Source of the DNA: Desulfonema magnum
Lineage (GTDB): Bacteria; Desulfobacterota; Desulfobacteria; Desulfobacterales; 4be13
Assembly (NCBI RefSeq): GCF_017377395.1
Contig: NZ_CP061800.1
Location: 6,407,633 to 6,471,632, forward strand
Length of the DNA stretch: 64,000 nt
Direction of reading: 5' to 3'
In this document: in pieces, positions 32,632 to 41,136 of the stretch
Layout: each line of letters opens with the position of its first letter
Numbering within the stretch: the first letter of the stretch is position 1
Made by a program: the position numbers and the translations under genes
The notes under the pieces: model-generated
Told to the model about the DNA's origin: nothing
Databases searched by the model: none
The model's input: the letters and a program-made list of their open reading frames with translations, nothing else

Positions 32632-32825
32632 CGCTACAGGGATTTTATATAAGAAAAGGGATTAAAACTCGATAATCAAGTTTTTTGACCCGGATCGAAC
32701 AAAAAGTCTGTCATTCCTGCTTTCGCAGGAATGACAAGGGACCCTGCCGGATCGGATCAAAAAAAGTTGATTATCGAGTAAAAGCCTTTGCATAAATCCT
32801 TTTCTTATATAAAATCCCTGTAGCG
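32632..32825. repeat. Three-shell nested inverted repeat (families C and B plus REP core)
   Basis: Outer shell: CGCTACAGGGATTTTATATA at 32632 and its mate ending at 32825. Middle shell: ACTCGATAATCAAGTTTTTT at 32667 and its mate ending at 32779. Core: TGTCATTCCTGCTTTCGCAG hairpin at 32709-32740. Each shell also occurs alone or in other combinations elsewhere in the window. A separate hairpin, GGCTCGGATTTGTCAATCCG, follows at 32853. Confidence 0.85.
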
Positions 32826-33188
32826 GAAAGCAGACATTAAAAAAACAAAAAAGGCTCGGATTTGTCAATCCGAGCCGGGGAGAACAAACGCTATAATTAT
32901 ACTAAGTAGGTTGCAAAAAGTTCTTTGACAAACTGTCATGCCTTATCTGAAAGCAGTTTCCGGCAATCTCTGATCCTGTCAAATCTGTTTTTCATTTATA
33001 TTCAGGAAAGATTCCGAATTTCTTCGCGTTACGGACGAACCGGCAATCTGATGCCGACTCGCTCCGACCGGGAATGCGGTTAATCATGAGTGCTGAAATT
33101 CCGAGTTTTCCGCATAGAAATATCTGTCCGTATAAATACAATCCTAAATATGTAATATCAATATGTTGAATAGTTTTTTTCCTCAGTT

Positions 33189-33480
33189 TTATGAGTATTC
33201 GGCCAGCCGGAAGTTGTCCGACAACACTCCGGCCGCCTTCAGTCTCTGATGACGGGACATCCCGATAATGTGGTGACATGCCTCATCCGCGGAGATGTCG
33301 ATGTTCTCCGTGGGACGGTTTGCCAAAGCACGACCTTTGACACTTTTCCACAGATGATCCATGGCGTTCAGTTCCGGCGTTGCCGTGGGCAGAAGTCTGA
33401 TCTCAATTTTTAATTTATCAGCCAGTATGAGAGTGTCTTCCGCAGTATGCGGTGTTCCGCGATCCTCGAACAGAATTACT
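33189..33480 (-). pseudogene. IS630-type transposase remnant (C-terminal)
   Basis: The minus strand from 33480 reads VILFEDRGTPHTAEDTL, then LLPTATPELNAMDHLWKSVKGRAL and a tail ending DNFRLAEYS before TAA. LPxxxPELNxxDHLWK is the hallmark around the last acidic residue of IS630/DDE-superfamily transposases, and FEDRG matches the middle Asp/Glu region. A stop lies just upstream (TAA near 33482), and the N-terminal part is missing, so it is dead. No inverted ends were found. Confidence 0.7.
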
Positions 33481-33661
33481 TAAAGGTTTCCCGAAATTTT
33501 ATTTCTGCGCTGTAATCTGTTTTAAAATAAGAGATCACAATATCTCCTTTATATAAGTACCGAATTTTAAACCGCTTTTTATCGCAATCCGCTTTTTTGT
33601 TTACATTTTCTGACAGTTGTCATACAAATCCTTCAAATTTAAAAATTCGGGAGGTCAGGTT

Positions 33662-33817
33662 ATGAGATTTCATAAATTCAGAGACGCCGTACTGAATAAA
33701 ATCAGTATGAAATTCAGATTGCGGATTGTCTGTCTGTGGTATCTGATATCACTCATGGCTGAAACCCGGAAACATTCTCTGACTTTCGCATCCGAACTGT
33801 CGGGGACGGAAGAGTGA
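33662..33817 (+). CDS. Short unknown ORF, possibly the start of a truncated transposase
   Basis: 51 residues: basic N-terminus (MRFHKFRDAVLNKISMKFRLR) and a helical continuation (AETRKHSLTFASELSG). GGGAGG 7 nt before the ATG is strong. The style resembles N-termini of IS transposases, and the next DNA holds repeats, so it may be a truncated element gene. Otherwise 33481-34000 shows no gene; AAAAATGGGATC at about 33917 mirrors GATCCCATTTTT at 33849. Confidence 0.3.
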   Translation: MRFHKFRDAVLNKISMKFRLRIVCLWYLISLMAETRKHSLTFASELSGTEE

Positions 33818-33956
33818 TGAAAATGTTTCCAAGACTCTGAAAAAGCTGATCCCATTTTTGTTCCCCGCATTTTTTAACTGGCTGATTTTTAAGTCATAAA
33901 AAAAATACGGAATAAAAATGGGATCGCAATTGTCAGCCCGGTTTGTGACATTTTCA

Positions 33957-34256
33957 TCACCCCAGCCCTGAGCCATGTCTGGCTATAATTTGGCGCAATG
34001 TCATCAAATAATTCCCGGGGCAGCAGATAACCCGTGCGCGGCTGTCTGTCAGCCCTTTTATCACCTCAGCGAAATAATGATGCCATAGGATCATGGGTAT
34101 CCTGAAAGCCTTATCCTCAAAGGTTCGGTCATCAATTTCCACCATGGCAATCGGAGCGTTGAGGCGGGTCTCCGGTATTTTTGCTCTGATATAAAACAGG
34201 GCATCATAGGCTTTGAGGTTTAAAGGGGCAAACAGGTTTCCCAAATCCGTCAGCAA
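33957..34256 (-). pseudogene. CHASE2-domain fragment
   Basis: Encodes up to 99 residues, of which KAYDALFYIRAKIPETRLNA, IAMVEIDDRTF and the WHHYFAEVIKGLTDSRARVI stretch match the beginning of CHASE2 sensor domains (usual pattern DxxFxLR...IVIVxIDDxS...WPWxR...LxxxGARVI). No N-terminal membrane segment, no proper start codon with ribosome binding site, and no cyclase or kinase part follows. It is a relic of a membrane sensor gene. Confidence 0.55.
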
Positions 34257-34280
34257 AATTTGTGTAAAATTTTTTAATAC

Positions 34281-34510
34281 TTAATGATTAAGTTTTTTTC
34301 CGGCCGTCTGAATTTACTGATAATGAACGGAGTCAGGGGCGGCCGGGAAAGCCCCTCGCATCATATTTGTAGCAAATCATGTTGCGAGTATGCCGCCCTT
34401 ACGGGGCTTGGCGGGGAGGCTGCAAACCTGCTCCCACAAATATGCTGCCCCCACGGGGTCTGGTCGGCCCTCCCCTAAATCTGTTATAATCAGAAAACTT
34501 GATCATCGAG
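34281..34510. repeat. Family B shell carrying a copy of the 120-bp dispersed repeat
   Basis: TTAATGATTAAGTTTTTTTC at 34279 is the imperfect mate of AAACTTGATCATCGAGTAA ending near 34512. Inside, 34365-34490 is the reverse complement of the repeat at 1655-1772. So a non-REP repeat can also fill a family B shell. Confidence 0.55.
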
Positions 34511-34515
34511 TAATA

Positions 34516-34552
34516 AAAAGATAAACCCTGTCCGCAATTTGCAGACAGGGTT
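34516..34552 (-). terminator. Rho-independent terminator after pgpA
   Basis: On the minus strand AACCCTGTCTGCAAATTGCG pairs with GACAGGGTT, followed by TATCTTTTTATT. It lies about 70 bp downstream of the pgpA stop codon. Confidence 0.65.
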
Positions 34553-34621
34553 CATTGATTTTATTTGTTGTATTGATACAGGTTCAGAGAACCGGAGACA
34601 GAAAAACCTGATCGTTGAATA

Positions 34622-35131
34622 TCAGGAATCACTTATCAGCCAGCTCGGTCCCAGCCAATAGATCAGATACATCACCAGCACGGCATATCCTGCGCTGACC
34701 AGATCATCCAGAAGGATGCCCCAGGCTCCGTGCATATTCTGATCAATCTGCCTGGCAGGGGGGATCAGTTTAAAAATATCAAAAACTCTGAATAAAAGAA
34801 ATCCCCACAGGACAACTTTCCAGAGCTGTCCGTATCGGAAAAGTATCGGTATCAGCAAATAACCCGCGACCTCATCCAAAACAAAATATTTGGGGTCCTT
34901 GCATCCCCAGTAATCTTCGGCCCATGGCGTTAATACATGGTTTGCCGAACACACCAGTATAAATACAAACACAAGCGCGGCCCACTGTATTTTAACCGGA
35001 AGAAAAAACACAATTAAAACATGAAATAAAACCCCCGCGGATGCGCCGAAAGTTCCCGGAAAAAACGGAGACAGGCCAAGCCCCAGGGCTGACCCGATGG
35101 CAATGTAAACAAAATTTTTTATTTTCATCAT
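34622..35131 (-). CDS. pgpA: Phosphatidylglycerophosphatase A
   Basis: 169 residues, normal for PgpA. Signature segments: SPFFPGTFGASAG near the N-terminus, DPKYFVLDEVAGYLLIP (with conserved Asp-Glu), LFRVFDIFKLIPPARQID and GAWGILLDDLVSAGYA. Several hydrophobic helices place it in the inner membrane. It removes phosphate from phosphatidylglycerol phosphate to make phosphatidylglycerol. Two adjacent ATGs (35131, 35128) are possible starts and neither has a strong ribosome binding site. It is alone in its transcription unit. Confidence 0.9.
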   Translation of the reverse strand: MMKIKNFVYIAIGSALGLGLSPFFPGTFGASAGVLFHVLIVFFLPVKIQWAALVFVFILVCSANHVLTPWAEDYWGCKDPKYFVLDEVAGYLLIPILFRYGQLWKVVLWGFLLFRVFDIFKLIPPARQIDQNMHGAWGILLDDLVSAGYAVLVMYLIYWLGPSWLISDS

Positions 35132-35184
35132 ATCAGGAATATTGTAAGATAAGTAGTGAAAAACTTATGGACAGGTATTTCTCA

Positions 35185-35485
35185 ATTCATAGTTCCGAGT
35201 TCAGGCGGTGCGACACCGCCTGAACGCGGAACTACAGACTGGGAGATTCATTCTTGGAAGTCGCCTTAGTTCCTCTTTTTTTTTCTGATACTCGATGATC
35301 AAATTTTCTGAGCCGATTTTGACAGAAGCCTGTCATTCCGTCCGACAACCCGACAAAACTCGCCCAAGTCTGAACTCACGCCGAAACCCTTGAAAACAGG
35401 AATCCGTTTTGTTCACACCTGCTGACAAAAAGATACCGGATTCCTGATTTCACAGGAATGACATTAAAAAATTCGATCATCGAAT
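35185..35485. repeat. Hairpin and family B element B4
   Basis: AGTTCCGAGTTCAGGCGGTG with mate CACCGCCTGAACGCGGAACT (35190-35236) is a long hairpin of the type seen at 55871. ACTCGATGATCAAATTTTCT (35290) pairs with the arm ending CGATCATCGAATTTT (35485) around degenerate REP hairpins. No gene in 35132-35514. Confidence 0.65.
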
Positions 35486-35514
35486 TTTAGGGTATTGCTT
35501 TGAGGGAGAATCAG

Positions 35515-36246
35515 CTAACGATATTTTTTCATAATCTTCTGAAGCATTCCGTCTTCGCGCATCTGGCGAAGCATTTTGCCGAATTTATCTGCCAGTTCTC
35601 TGCCTTTTTTACCCATGGTTTTGGAGAAAGGCGTATATGATGGTTTTTCATTGATAACATACGCCACTTCAAATTTGTCTTTCAGCCCATATCGTTCTGA
35701 TGCAATAAAAAGAAAAACAGCCTCCTTGGCCACGGCCGCATTCACACGCCCCATGTCCAGTATCCTCACCAATTCCTCTTCTTCTCTGCATAAGGTTTTC
35801 TTCAATCCCTGATGGTTATCAAATTCGGGTCCGTATGAATATTTGTCAATAACCCCCACCCGCAACCCTTTCAGATCATCAAGGTTTACGACCTTCATCT
35901 GATCGGATTTCCGAACAAATACGACATTTCGCTGAAGCCGTGTGGGTTCGGGCGGATAATACAGAAAAGATTCCCGTTCCCTGACGTAAGATGAGGACAG
36001 AAGACCCGAAGCCTTTCCGGTCTTAACCTTTTCCAGACATCTTTTCCACGGCATCAGTCTGATCTCCAACTCAATACCAAGGTGTTCAAAAATATAGCGG
36101 GCCACCTCGACATTGTAACCTTTGATTTTTCCATCTTGTTTGTAGTGATGAGGGGGATAATCTTCAATGGCAGCCAGCATAACCTTTTCAGCCAGAACAT
36201 CTGTCGGCAACAACAAAAAAATAAAGATTATAAAAATTTTTTTCAT
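35515..36246 (-). CDS. Periplasmic solute-binding protein, family 3
   Basis: 243 residues. Signal peptide MKKIFIIFIFLLLPTDVLA, then a family 3 binding-protein pattern: EDYPPHHYKQDGKIKGYNVEVARYIFEHLGIELEIRLMPWKRCLEKVKTGKA and LKGLRVGVIDKYSYG. Such proteins bind amino acids or similar solutes in the periplasm; the transport partner is not adjacent, so it may instead act as a stand-alone sensor-like binding protein. AAGGAGG 9 nt before the ATG gives a strong start. The phrase PWKRC(L)xxV is common in this orphan subgroup. Ligand unknown. Confidence 0.85.
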   Translation of the reverse strand: MKKIFIIFIFLLLPTDVLAEKVMLAAIEDYPPHHYKQDGKIKGYNVEVARYIFEHLGIELEIRLMPWKRCLEKVKTGKASGLLSSSYVRERESFLYYPPEPTRLQRNVVFVRKSDQMKVVNLDDLKGLRVGVIDKYSYGPEFDNHQGLKKTLCREEEELVRILDMGRVNAAVAKEAVFLFIASERYGLKDKFEVAYVINEKPSYTPFSKTMGKKGRELADKFGKMLRQMREDGMLQKIMKKYR

Positions 36247-36284
36247 CTTGCTACACCTCCTTATGTTTTTGGTTAGGACATTAT

Positions 36285-36500
36285 AAGAAACAATTTGAAA
36301 AATTGTCTTACATCCGAAGAAACAATTTGAAAAATTGTTTTACATCCGAACAGCCCATCATAATCAGTGCAGTCGGGCATTAGTTTTTGTTTTTGCATAG
36401 AAAATTATAAAATTGAAAGTTAAAGTCAGGAATTGAAAATCGCAAACTTCCCAAGTTTCGAGTTTCAAGTTTCAAGTTTCAAGTTTCAAGTTTTCCCCAG
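36285..36500. repeat. Tandem AACAATTTGAAAAATTGTT hairpins and a GTTTCAA heptamer array
   Basis: Two direct copies of GAAACAATTTGAAAAATTGT with TTACATCCGAA (36289-36352), each self-complementary and related to the hairpin at 19527. A GTTTCAA heptamer run (about five copies) occupies 36458-36493, the same unit as at 10831. Nothing else in 36247-36563. Confidence 0.8.
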
Positions 36501-36563
36501 TCTGTTCCAAAGATAAAAAATACCTTAATTTATAAAAATAAAACCAAAGTGTCAACAAGCCAT

Positions 36564-37592
36564 TCACAATTTCAACCCCAAAATTTCTTTCTTAAAATTT
36601 ATATTTGGCTCCTGTTGTTTTTTCTCAACCCGTTCAATAATCCATTTTAACAATTTTTTATCATTCCTGTAATCCACAATATCCTTTAATTTTGTAATCG
36701 GAATTTCAGCCCGGGCCATGCTTTTATGTCCGCCTGCGGACCCCATATGACCAAAGCCTGATTTCGCTGTTTTTCCGGCATGTTTGCGGAGTCCGTCATT
36801 TCTGAATATAAGGATCAGCTTGTTATCGTATAAGCCGGAAACAATGCTCCATTTTACAGAAGATATCCTCATAAAAAAATCAGCGAGAAGCACACAGACA
36901 TCCGGGTTGGAAACCGTGCCAATATGCACAAACGCTTTTGCTCTGCGCATACGCATGTTCTCAAATGCAACCTGAAAATATTTCAGAAAATCAAGCCGCA
37001 GATCCGCCTGTTCCATTTTCCGTGCAAGATGAATATTCGCATATCGGAAAAGAAACTGAAACGCGCTGATATCCTCAGACAGAGCCTGTCTTTCAAAATT
37101 TTTTGTATCTGTTTTGATGGCATGAAACAGGGCTGTTGCCAGCTTGGCAGACGGTTTGATTTTTGCGGCTCTGAGGTACTCCGTCATAATTGTGGCCGTG
37201 GCACCGTACTCAGGGCGAATATCTGAAAAAGGTGATTCAACCCTGGTTATCGGATGATGATCTATGACAACATCAAACTGAAACCTTGCAAAATTTTCAT
37301 GGTGATCCGGCTGGGAATCAACAATGACAATACGGTCAAACGCGTGTTCATCTATCTCATCTATATAAATAAGGTTTACCCCCAGAAGGCGGGTCATGGC
37401 AATATTGTCAGGACGCTTGATAACATTGATATTGGATATGGCAACAGAAGACACTTTGCGCCATAACAGCCTTTTTATGGCCATGGCGCTGGCAATGGCG
37501 TCCGGATCCGCATTAATTAAAATGAGAACCCGATCATTGCCTGAAAACAGACTGTAAAAACGACGTAGTTTTTCAGATGTGGAAAGTTTCAT
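36564..37592 (-). CDS. DHH-family phosphoesterase (NrnA/oligoribonuclease-like)
   Basis: 342 residues. N-terminal DHH domain: VLILINADPDAIASAMAIKRLL, IVIVDSQPDHH and FDVVIDHHPITR (the DHH motif). C-terminal DHHA1 domain with GFGHMGSAGGHKSMARAEIP. Proteins of this type remove mononucleotides from short oligoribonucleotides or dephosphorylate pAp, using Mn. The first motif reads NADPDAIAS rather than HxxPDxDAxGS, so two metal ligands differ from the standard and activity may be altered. Alone in its unit, with a weak GGGAT upstream of the ATG. Confidence 0.82.
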   Translation of the reverse strand: MKLSTSEKLRRFYSLFSGNDRVLILINADPDAIASAMAIKRLLWRKVSSVAISNINVIKRPDNIAMTRLLGVNLIYIDEIDEHAFDRIVIVDSQPDHHENFARFQFDVVIDHHPITRVESPFSDIRPEYGATATIMTEYLRAAKIKPSAKLATALFHAIKTDTKNFERQALSEDISAFQFLFRYANIHLARKMEQADLRLDFLKYFQVAFENMRMRRAKAFVHIGTVSNPDVCVLLADFFMRISSVKWSIVSGLYDNKLILIFRNDGLRKHAGKTAKSGFGHMGSAGGHKSMARAEIPITKLKDIVDYRNDKKLLKWIIERVEKKQQEPNINFKKEILGLKL

Positions 37593-38101
37593 AGTAATAA
37601 ATCCCGAGTGTCTGATATGGAATGATCTGAGTTATAACTGAGCCTGAACATGCAGGCTGATTTTATCCCTCCGCTGTCCCTTCCTGGTCAGACAGATAAT
37701 CCTTCTTTGTGTTTTAGTTATACTTAAATTATTTCATAATTTTAAGTTTCATTTAAATAAAAACTGTAACCTTCTTTTTTAATGTGGTATTTCTGATTTA
37801 ACATCAAATGGATATTCTTTAGCACACATAATTTTTTATAACAAAAATACGGGAGTGATCCCAAATCAGATATGACCTATGTAATATCTTGAATCAATTT
37901 GATAAATATCATATTGTATCTGATTTTGGAAGAACGCTTTGATACAAATTACAAATATTTTTTCAGCACTTGCAACTATAATATGTGACAGATAAATATA
38001 TCTTCTTGACAGGGTGGGTTATTATTTGTTATCTACCCCCATAATTTATATGGAGATTGTTATAAAGTTATTTTATTTTACTATTTTAGCGGGTAACTGT
38101 A
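37593..38101. other. AT-rich intergenic region upstream of the Fo operon
   Basis: 509 bp between divergent genes with no ORF or repeat seen. It must contain the Fo operon promoter. TTGACA at 38006-38011 is the only clear -35-like hexamer; the 17-18 bp downstream give only weak -10 matches (TATCTA), so I do not call a promoter. Confidence 0.5.
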
Positions 38102-38395
38102 TTGAAACAGCGTTCCAGGTCACAAAAAAAATTTTTCAATTATAAAAAAAACAGCGCCTGGACTGAAAACCTGACCATTGTCATGCAGCTCGGTCTTACA
38201 ATGGCCGGGTGTATCCTTTTTTGCTTTTTTGTCGGGTGGTACATTGACAAATGGGTGGGAACAAAAGGGATCTTCGTAACAATCTTTATTATTCTGGGGA
38301 TTATCGGCGGTGGGAATGTGGTTTACCGTCAAATTTTCGAAATAATGGAAGATAAGGAGGAAGAGAAAAGGGATTTGGGAAATGGAGGCAGTTAG
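38102..38395 (+). CDS. AtpZ/AtpI-like membrane protein, first gene of the Fo operon
   Basis: 97 residues with two hydrophobic helices (IVMQLGLTMAGCILFCFFVGWYID and IFVTIFIILGIIGGG). Matches the small F0F1-ATPase assembly proteins found at the start of atp operons (AtpZ-type), where the second helix and GxxxD(K/R)W turn are typical. A TTG at 38102 is the only start that keeps the basic N-terminus, and it has no clear ribosome binding site, so the start is uncertain. The next gene begins within its last codons. Confidence 0.7.
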   Translation: MKQRSRSQKKFFNYKKNSAWTENLTIVMQLGLTMAGCILFCFFVGWYIDKWVGTKGIFVTIFIILGIIGGGNVVYRQIFEIMEDKEEEKRDLGNGGS

Positions 38396-38765
38396 ACAGA
38401 CAGAAAAAAAATATTGTTCCAGAGCAATGACAGTGTCAATTTTTGTGGCATTTTTTTTTATTCTGGCCGGTCAGAAACCTATGGGTAAGGGATTGATACT
38501 GGGGATGCTTTTCAGTGTGGTGAATTTTGTTCTGATGGGTGAAACGCTTCCCATGAGAGTTGGCAAACCGAAAAATAAAACTTTTTTTCTGTCCCTGGGC
38601 TCAATATTTGCAAGATACTGTTTAATTGCCATACCGCTTATCCTGGCGATTAAAATGGAAAAATTTGATATTTTTGCCGTTATTGTCGGAATCTTCTCTG
38701 TTCAACTGATGATCTTTTCAGATCACTTTTTCAATTTTGTATTAACCCGCAGGAAAAAAAATTAG
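38382..38765 (+). CDS. atpI: ATP synthase protein I-like
   Basis: 127 residues, four hydrophobic helices (VSIFVAFFFILAG, LILGMLFSVVNFVLMG, RYCLIAIPLILAI, FAVIVGIFSVQLMIF) typical of AtpI, a membrane helper for c-ring assembly. It overlaps the preceding gene by 14 bp, indicating coupled translation. Its place directly before atpB matches atp operons of other bacteria. Confidence 0.75.
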   Translation: MEAVRQTEKKYCSRAMTVSIFVAFFFILAGQKPMGKGLILGMLFSVVNFVLMGETLPMRVGKPKNKTFFLSLGSIFARYCLIAIPLILAIKMEKFDIFAVIVGIFSVQLMIFSDHFFNFVLTRRKKN

Positions 38766-38864
38766 AACTGGCAGGCGAAAGCCCTTGCTGAAAACAACTG
38801 ATACCAAGTTTTTTTGTAAAAAAACTTGGTAGGTTACGAAAAAAAATGTTAGGGTAGGTATGTT

Positions 38865-39539
38865 ATGGATGAGCTAGGTAAGGTACACCAATTAATTATT
38901 CCCTTGCTGGGACACGACATGACATTCAACTTGGATGTCATTCTGATGACATGGGTCGTCATTGCAGTGCTGATTGTCTTTGGCTTTTTTGCCAGCAGAA
39001 AGAAAAGTCTGTTGCCAGGCCCCTTACAGGTACTGGGGGAATTATTTGTGTCCCAGCTGTACGATCTGACCGAGGACGCAATGGATAAGGAAAGAGCGGA
39101 AAAATACGGGCCTATGATATGCGCCTTGTTCATGTTCCTGCTTCTTTCCAACTGGATCGGCATGTTTCCCCATCTTCATGAGCCGACAAAGGACCTGAAC
39201 ACGCCGCTGAGTCTGGGGATTATGGGATTTGTCATTGCCCATTACGCGGGCATAAAGACAAAGGGGTTCAAAAAATATGCAAAAGAATATTGCGAGCCGG
39301 TTTTTTTCATGATGCCGCTGAACGTGATCGGCGAGCTGGCAAAGATCGTTTCTATTTCCTTTCGTTTGTTCGGAAACATCATGGGGGGTTCGATAATTAT
39401 TCTTGTTGTCTCCTATCTGACATACAGCGTTATTTTTCCACCTTTTCTCAATGCGTTTTTCGGACTTTTCGTGGGGGCCATTCAGGCATTTGTTTTTACA
39501 ATGCTTACAGTTGTTTATATCTCAGTGCAGGTGAAATAA
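38865..39539 (+). CDS. atpB: ATP synthase subunit a
   Basis: 224 residues. The essential Arg of the ion half-channels is in SISFRLFGNIMGGSIIILV, and GLFVGAIQAFVFTMLTVVYI is the conserved last helix. PTKDLNTPLSLG and SNWIGMFP are further family segments. It forms the stator channel next to the c ring in the inner membrane. The c3 gene begins 3 bp after its stop codon. Confidence 0.93.
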   Translation: MDELGKVHQLIIPLLGHDMTFNLDVILMTWVVIAVLIVFGFFASRKKSLLPGPLQVLGELFVSQLYDLTEDAMDKERAEKYGPMICALFMFLLLSNWIGMFPHLHEPTKDLNTPLSLGIMGFVIAHYAGIKTKGFKKYAKEYCEPVFFMMPLNVIGELAKIVSISFRLFGNIMGGSIIILVVSYLTYSVIFPPFLNAFFGLFVGAIQAFVFTMLTVVYISVQVK

Positions 39540-39542
39540 ACG

Positions 39543-40274
39543 ATGGATTTTGACATTCAAACTTGGGTAAGTGTGGCTGCCTTTATGGGCGGCGGTCTTT
39601 CTATGGGACTTGGCGCCATGGGTGCCGCAATCGGCGAGGGATATACGGCCGCCAAAGCCAATGCGGTCATGTTGAGAAACCCGGAAATGGGCGGGGATAT
39701 TTTTAAAACCATGCTGGTGGGTCAGGCCATAGCGGAATCTGCTTCGATTTTTGCTCTGGTTGTCGCCATTATACTGCTGTTTACACATTTTGAGTCAGGC
39801 TCTCTTCTGACAATATCGGCCTTACTCGGGGCAGGTTTGTCAATGGGGTTCAGTGCGATTGGCTCAGGTGTCGGCTCAGGATTCCCTTCGGCCGAAGCCT
39901 GCGAAGGCATCGCACGGCAGCCTGAGACGATAAGAAATGTGACAAATGTCATGCTGATCGGCCAGGCTGTTACTCAGACACCCGCCACACTCGGACTTCT
40001 CATCAGTTGTATTCTTATATTCAAAGAATTTCCTGCAACAGACTCTGTTGTATCTGCCGCGGCATTGCTCGGATCCGGCCTGTGCATGGGACTCGGGGCC
40101 ATTGGTCCTGGGATCGGCGAAGGGCTTGCGTCCAGCGGCGGCGTAAAATGGGTCGCGAGAAACCAGACATACACAGCCAATATCACCCGACTGATGCTGA
40201 TCGGTATGGCTGTGGCTGAATCAACTGCCATATATTCACTGGTTGTTGCTTTATTGTTGATTTTTGTGGTTTGA
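39543..40274 (+). CDS. Three-hairpin ATP synthase c subunit
   Basis: 243 residues made of three c-type hairpins in tandem (six membrane helices). Hairpin 1: LSMGLGAMGAAIGEGYTAAK and VGQAIAESASIFALV. Hairpin 2: LSMGFSAIGSGVGSGFPSAE and IGQAVTQTPATLGLL. Hairpin 3: LCMGLGAIGPGIGEGLAS and IGMAVAESTAIYSLV. The outer-helix carboxylate is Glu, Gln, Glu, so the middle hairpin has no ion-carrying acid; the inner-helix G-x-G-E-G acid is also lost there (Ser). Bacterial F-type c subunits normally have one hairpin. It lies directly between atpB and a normal atpE, so both should enter one mixed ring. Confidence 0.93.
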   Translation: MDFDIQTWVSVAAFMGGGLSMGLGAMGAAIGEGYTAAKANAVMLRNPEMGGDIFKTMLVGQAIAESASIFALVVAIILLFTHFESGSLLTISALLGAGLSMGFSAIGSGVGSGFPSAEACEGIARQPETIRNVTNVMLIGQAVTQTPATLGLLISCILIFKEFPATDSVVSAAALLGSGLCMGLGAIGPGIGEGLASSGGVKWVARNQTYTANITRLMLIGMAVAESTAIYSLVVALLLIFVV

Positions 40275-40335
40275 CAAAGGAAGTTCATACTACTGAGCTT
40301 TATTAAAATTTCCAATTAGTTTAGGAGGATAGAAA

Positions 40336-40584
40336 ATGGCAATCGAAGGTACGGATATTATCCAGGCAGCGGCTTTTCTGGGTGCTGGTATCTCTATGGG
40401 ACTTGGCGCAATCGGCCCCGGTGTCGGCGAGGGCATGGCCGCGGCAAAAGCATGTGAGGCAATCGGAAGAAATCCCAAAGAAGCAGGTCTGCTGACTCGG
40501 ACAATGCTTGTCGGACAGGCTGTTTCAGAATCAACAGGAATCTATTCGCTTGTTATTGCGTTATTGCTTTTATTTGTTGTTTGA
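40336..40584 (+). CDS. atpE: ATP synthase c subunit, one hairpin
   Basis: 82 residues: MGLGAIGPGVGEGMAAAKACEAIGRNP and VGQAVSESTGIYSLVIALLL. Loop RNP is intact. Both an inner-helix Glu (GVGEG) and an outer-helix Glu (SESTGIY) are present; this two-carboxylate pattern with E-S-T-x-x-Y has been described for a sodium-driven ring in Fusobacterium nucleatum, so sodium coupling is possible here. AGGAGG precedes the ATG. Very similar to hairpin 3 of the upstream gene. Confidence 0.93.
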   Translation: MAIEGTDIIQAAAFLGAGISMGLGAIGPGVGEGMAAAKACEAIGRNPKEAGLLTRTMLVGQAVSESTGIYSLVIALLLLFVV

Positions 40585-40587
40585 TTC

Positions 40588-40664
40588 TTGGAAATTAGAA
40601 ATTGGAAATGAGAAACTCGAATTTCCAATTTCCAATTTCTAATTTCTGATTTCTAATTTCTAAG
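40588..40664. repeat. Heptamer repeats in both orientations between atpE and the b genes
   Basis: Units GGAAATT/AGAAATT (40592-40612) and then their reverse-complement form AATTTCC/AATTTCT/GATTTCT (40619-40662), period 7. The two blocks could pair as a long imperfect hairpin and so affect the ratio of c to b message. Confidence 0.8.
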
Positions 40665-40680
40665 TTATGGAAGGCAGGCA

Positions 40681-41136
40681 ATGCAAATTATCAGCAACAT
40701 CGCTCTTATCAGCATAAACGAAACCCTGATTATTGAGCTGATCTCTTTTCTGATCTTTATGTTCATTATGACTCGCATCATGTTTCGTCCTTTACGAAAT
40801 GTAATGCAGGAACGAGACGGCTATATCAGCAAAATAGAATCGGAAATCGATGATGCGGAAAAAGAGCTTGATAACGTTACCGATCAACTGAAAAAAACGG
40901 AAATAGCAGTAAGACAGGAAGCTTTCGGCCTCAAAGAAGAATTGGAAGAATCAGGAAGCCGCCAGGCAAAAGAGATATTCGATGCCGCAAGCAAAGAAAT
41001 TGCGACATTAAAAGAGAAAACTCAGAAGGATGTTGACACTCAGATATCCCAGGCAAGAAAGCATTTCAAAGCGGAATCTGAGGCCCTGTCCGTTTATATC
41101 ATGGAGAAGATTCTGGAACGGAGGCTGGTTTCATGA
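40681..41136 (+). CDS. atpF: ATP synthase subunit b or b' (first of pair)
   Basis: 151 residues: one N-terminal membrane helix (LIIELISFLIFMFIMTRIMF) and a long charged helix with heptad character, the stator stalk pattern. GGAAGGCAGGCA precedes the ATG. The next gene starts within its stop codon (ATGA overlap), so the two are a b/b' heterodimer pair as in cyanobacteria and many Desulfobacterota. Confidence 0.85.
   Translation: MQIISNIALISINETLIIELISFLIFMFIMTRIMFRPLRNVMQERDGYISKIESEIDDAEKELDNVTDQLKKTEIAVRQEAFGLKEELEESGSRQAKEIFDAASKEIATLKEKTQKDVDTQISQARKHFKAESEALSVYIMEKILERRLVS

Noticed and set aside
38005-38060. TTGACA as a promoter for the Fo operon
   Set aside because: No good -10 hexamer at 16-18 bp; chance match in AT-rich DNA cannot be excluded.
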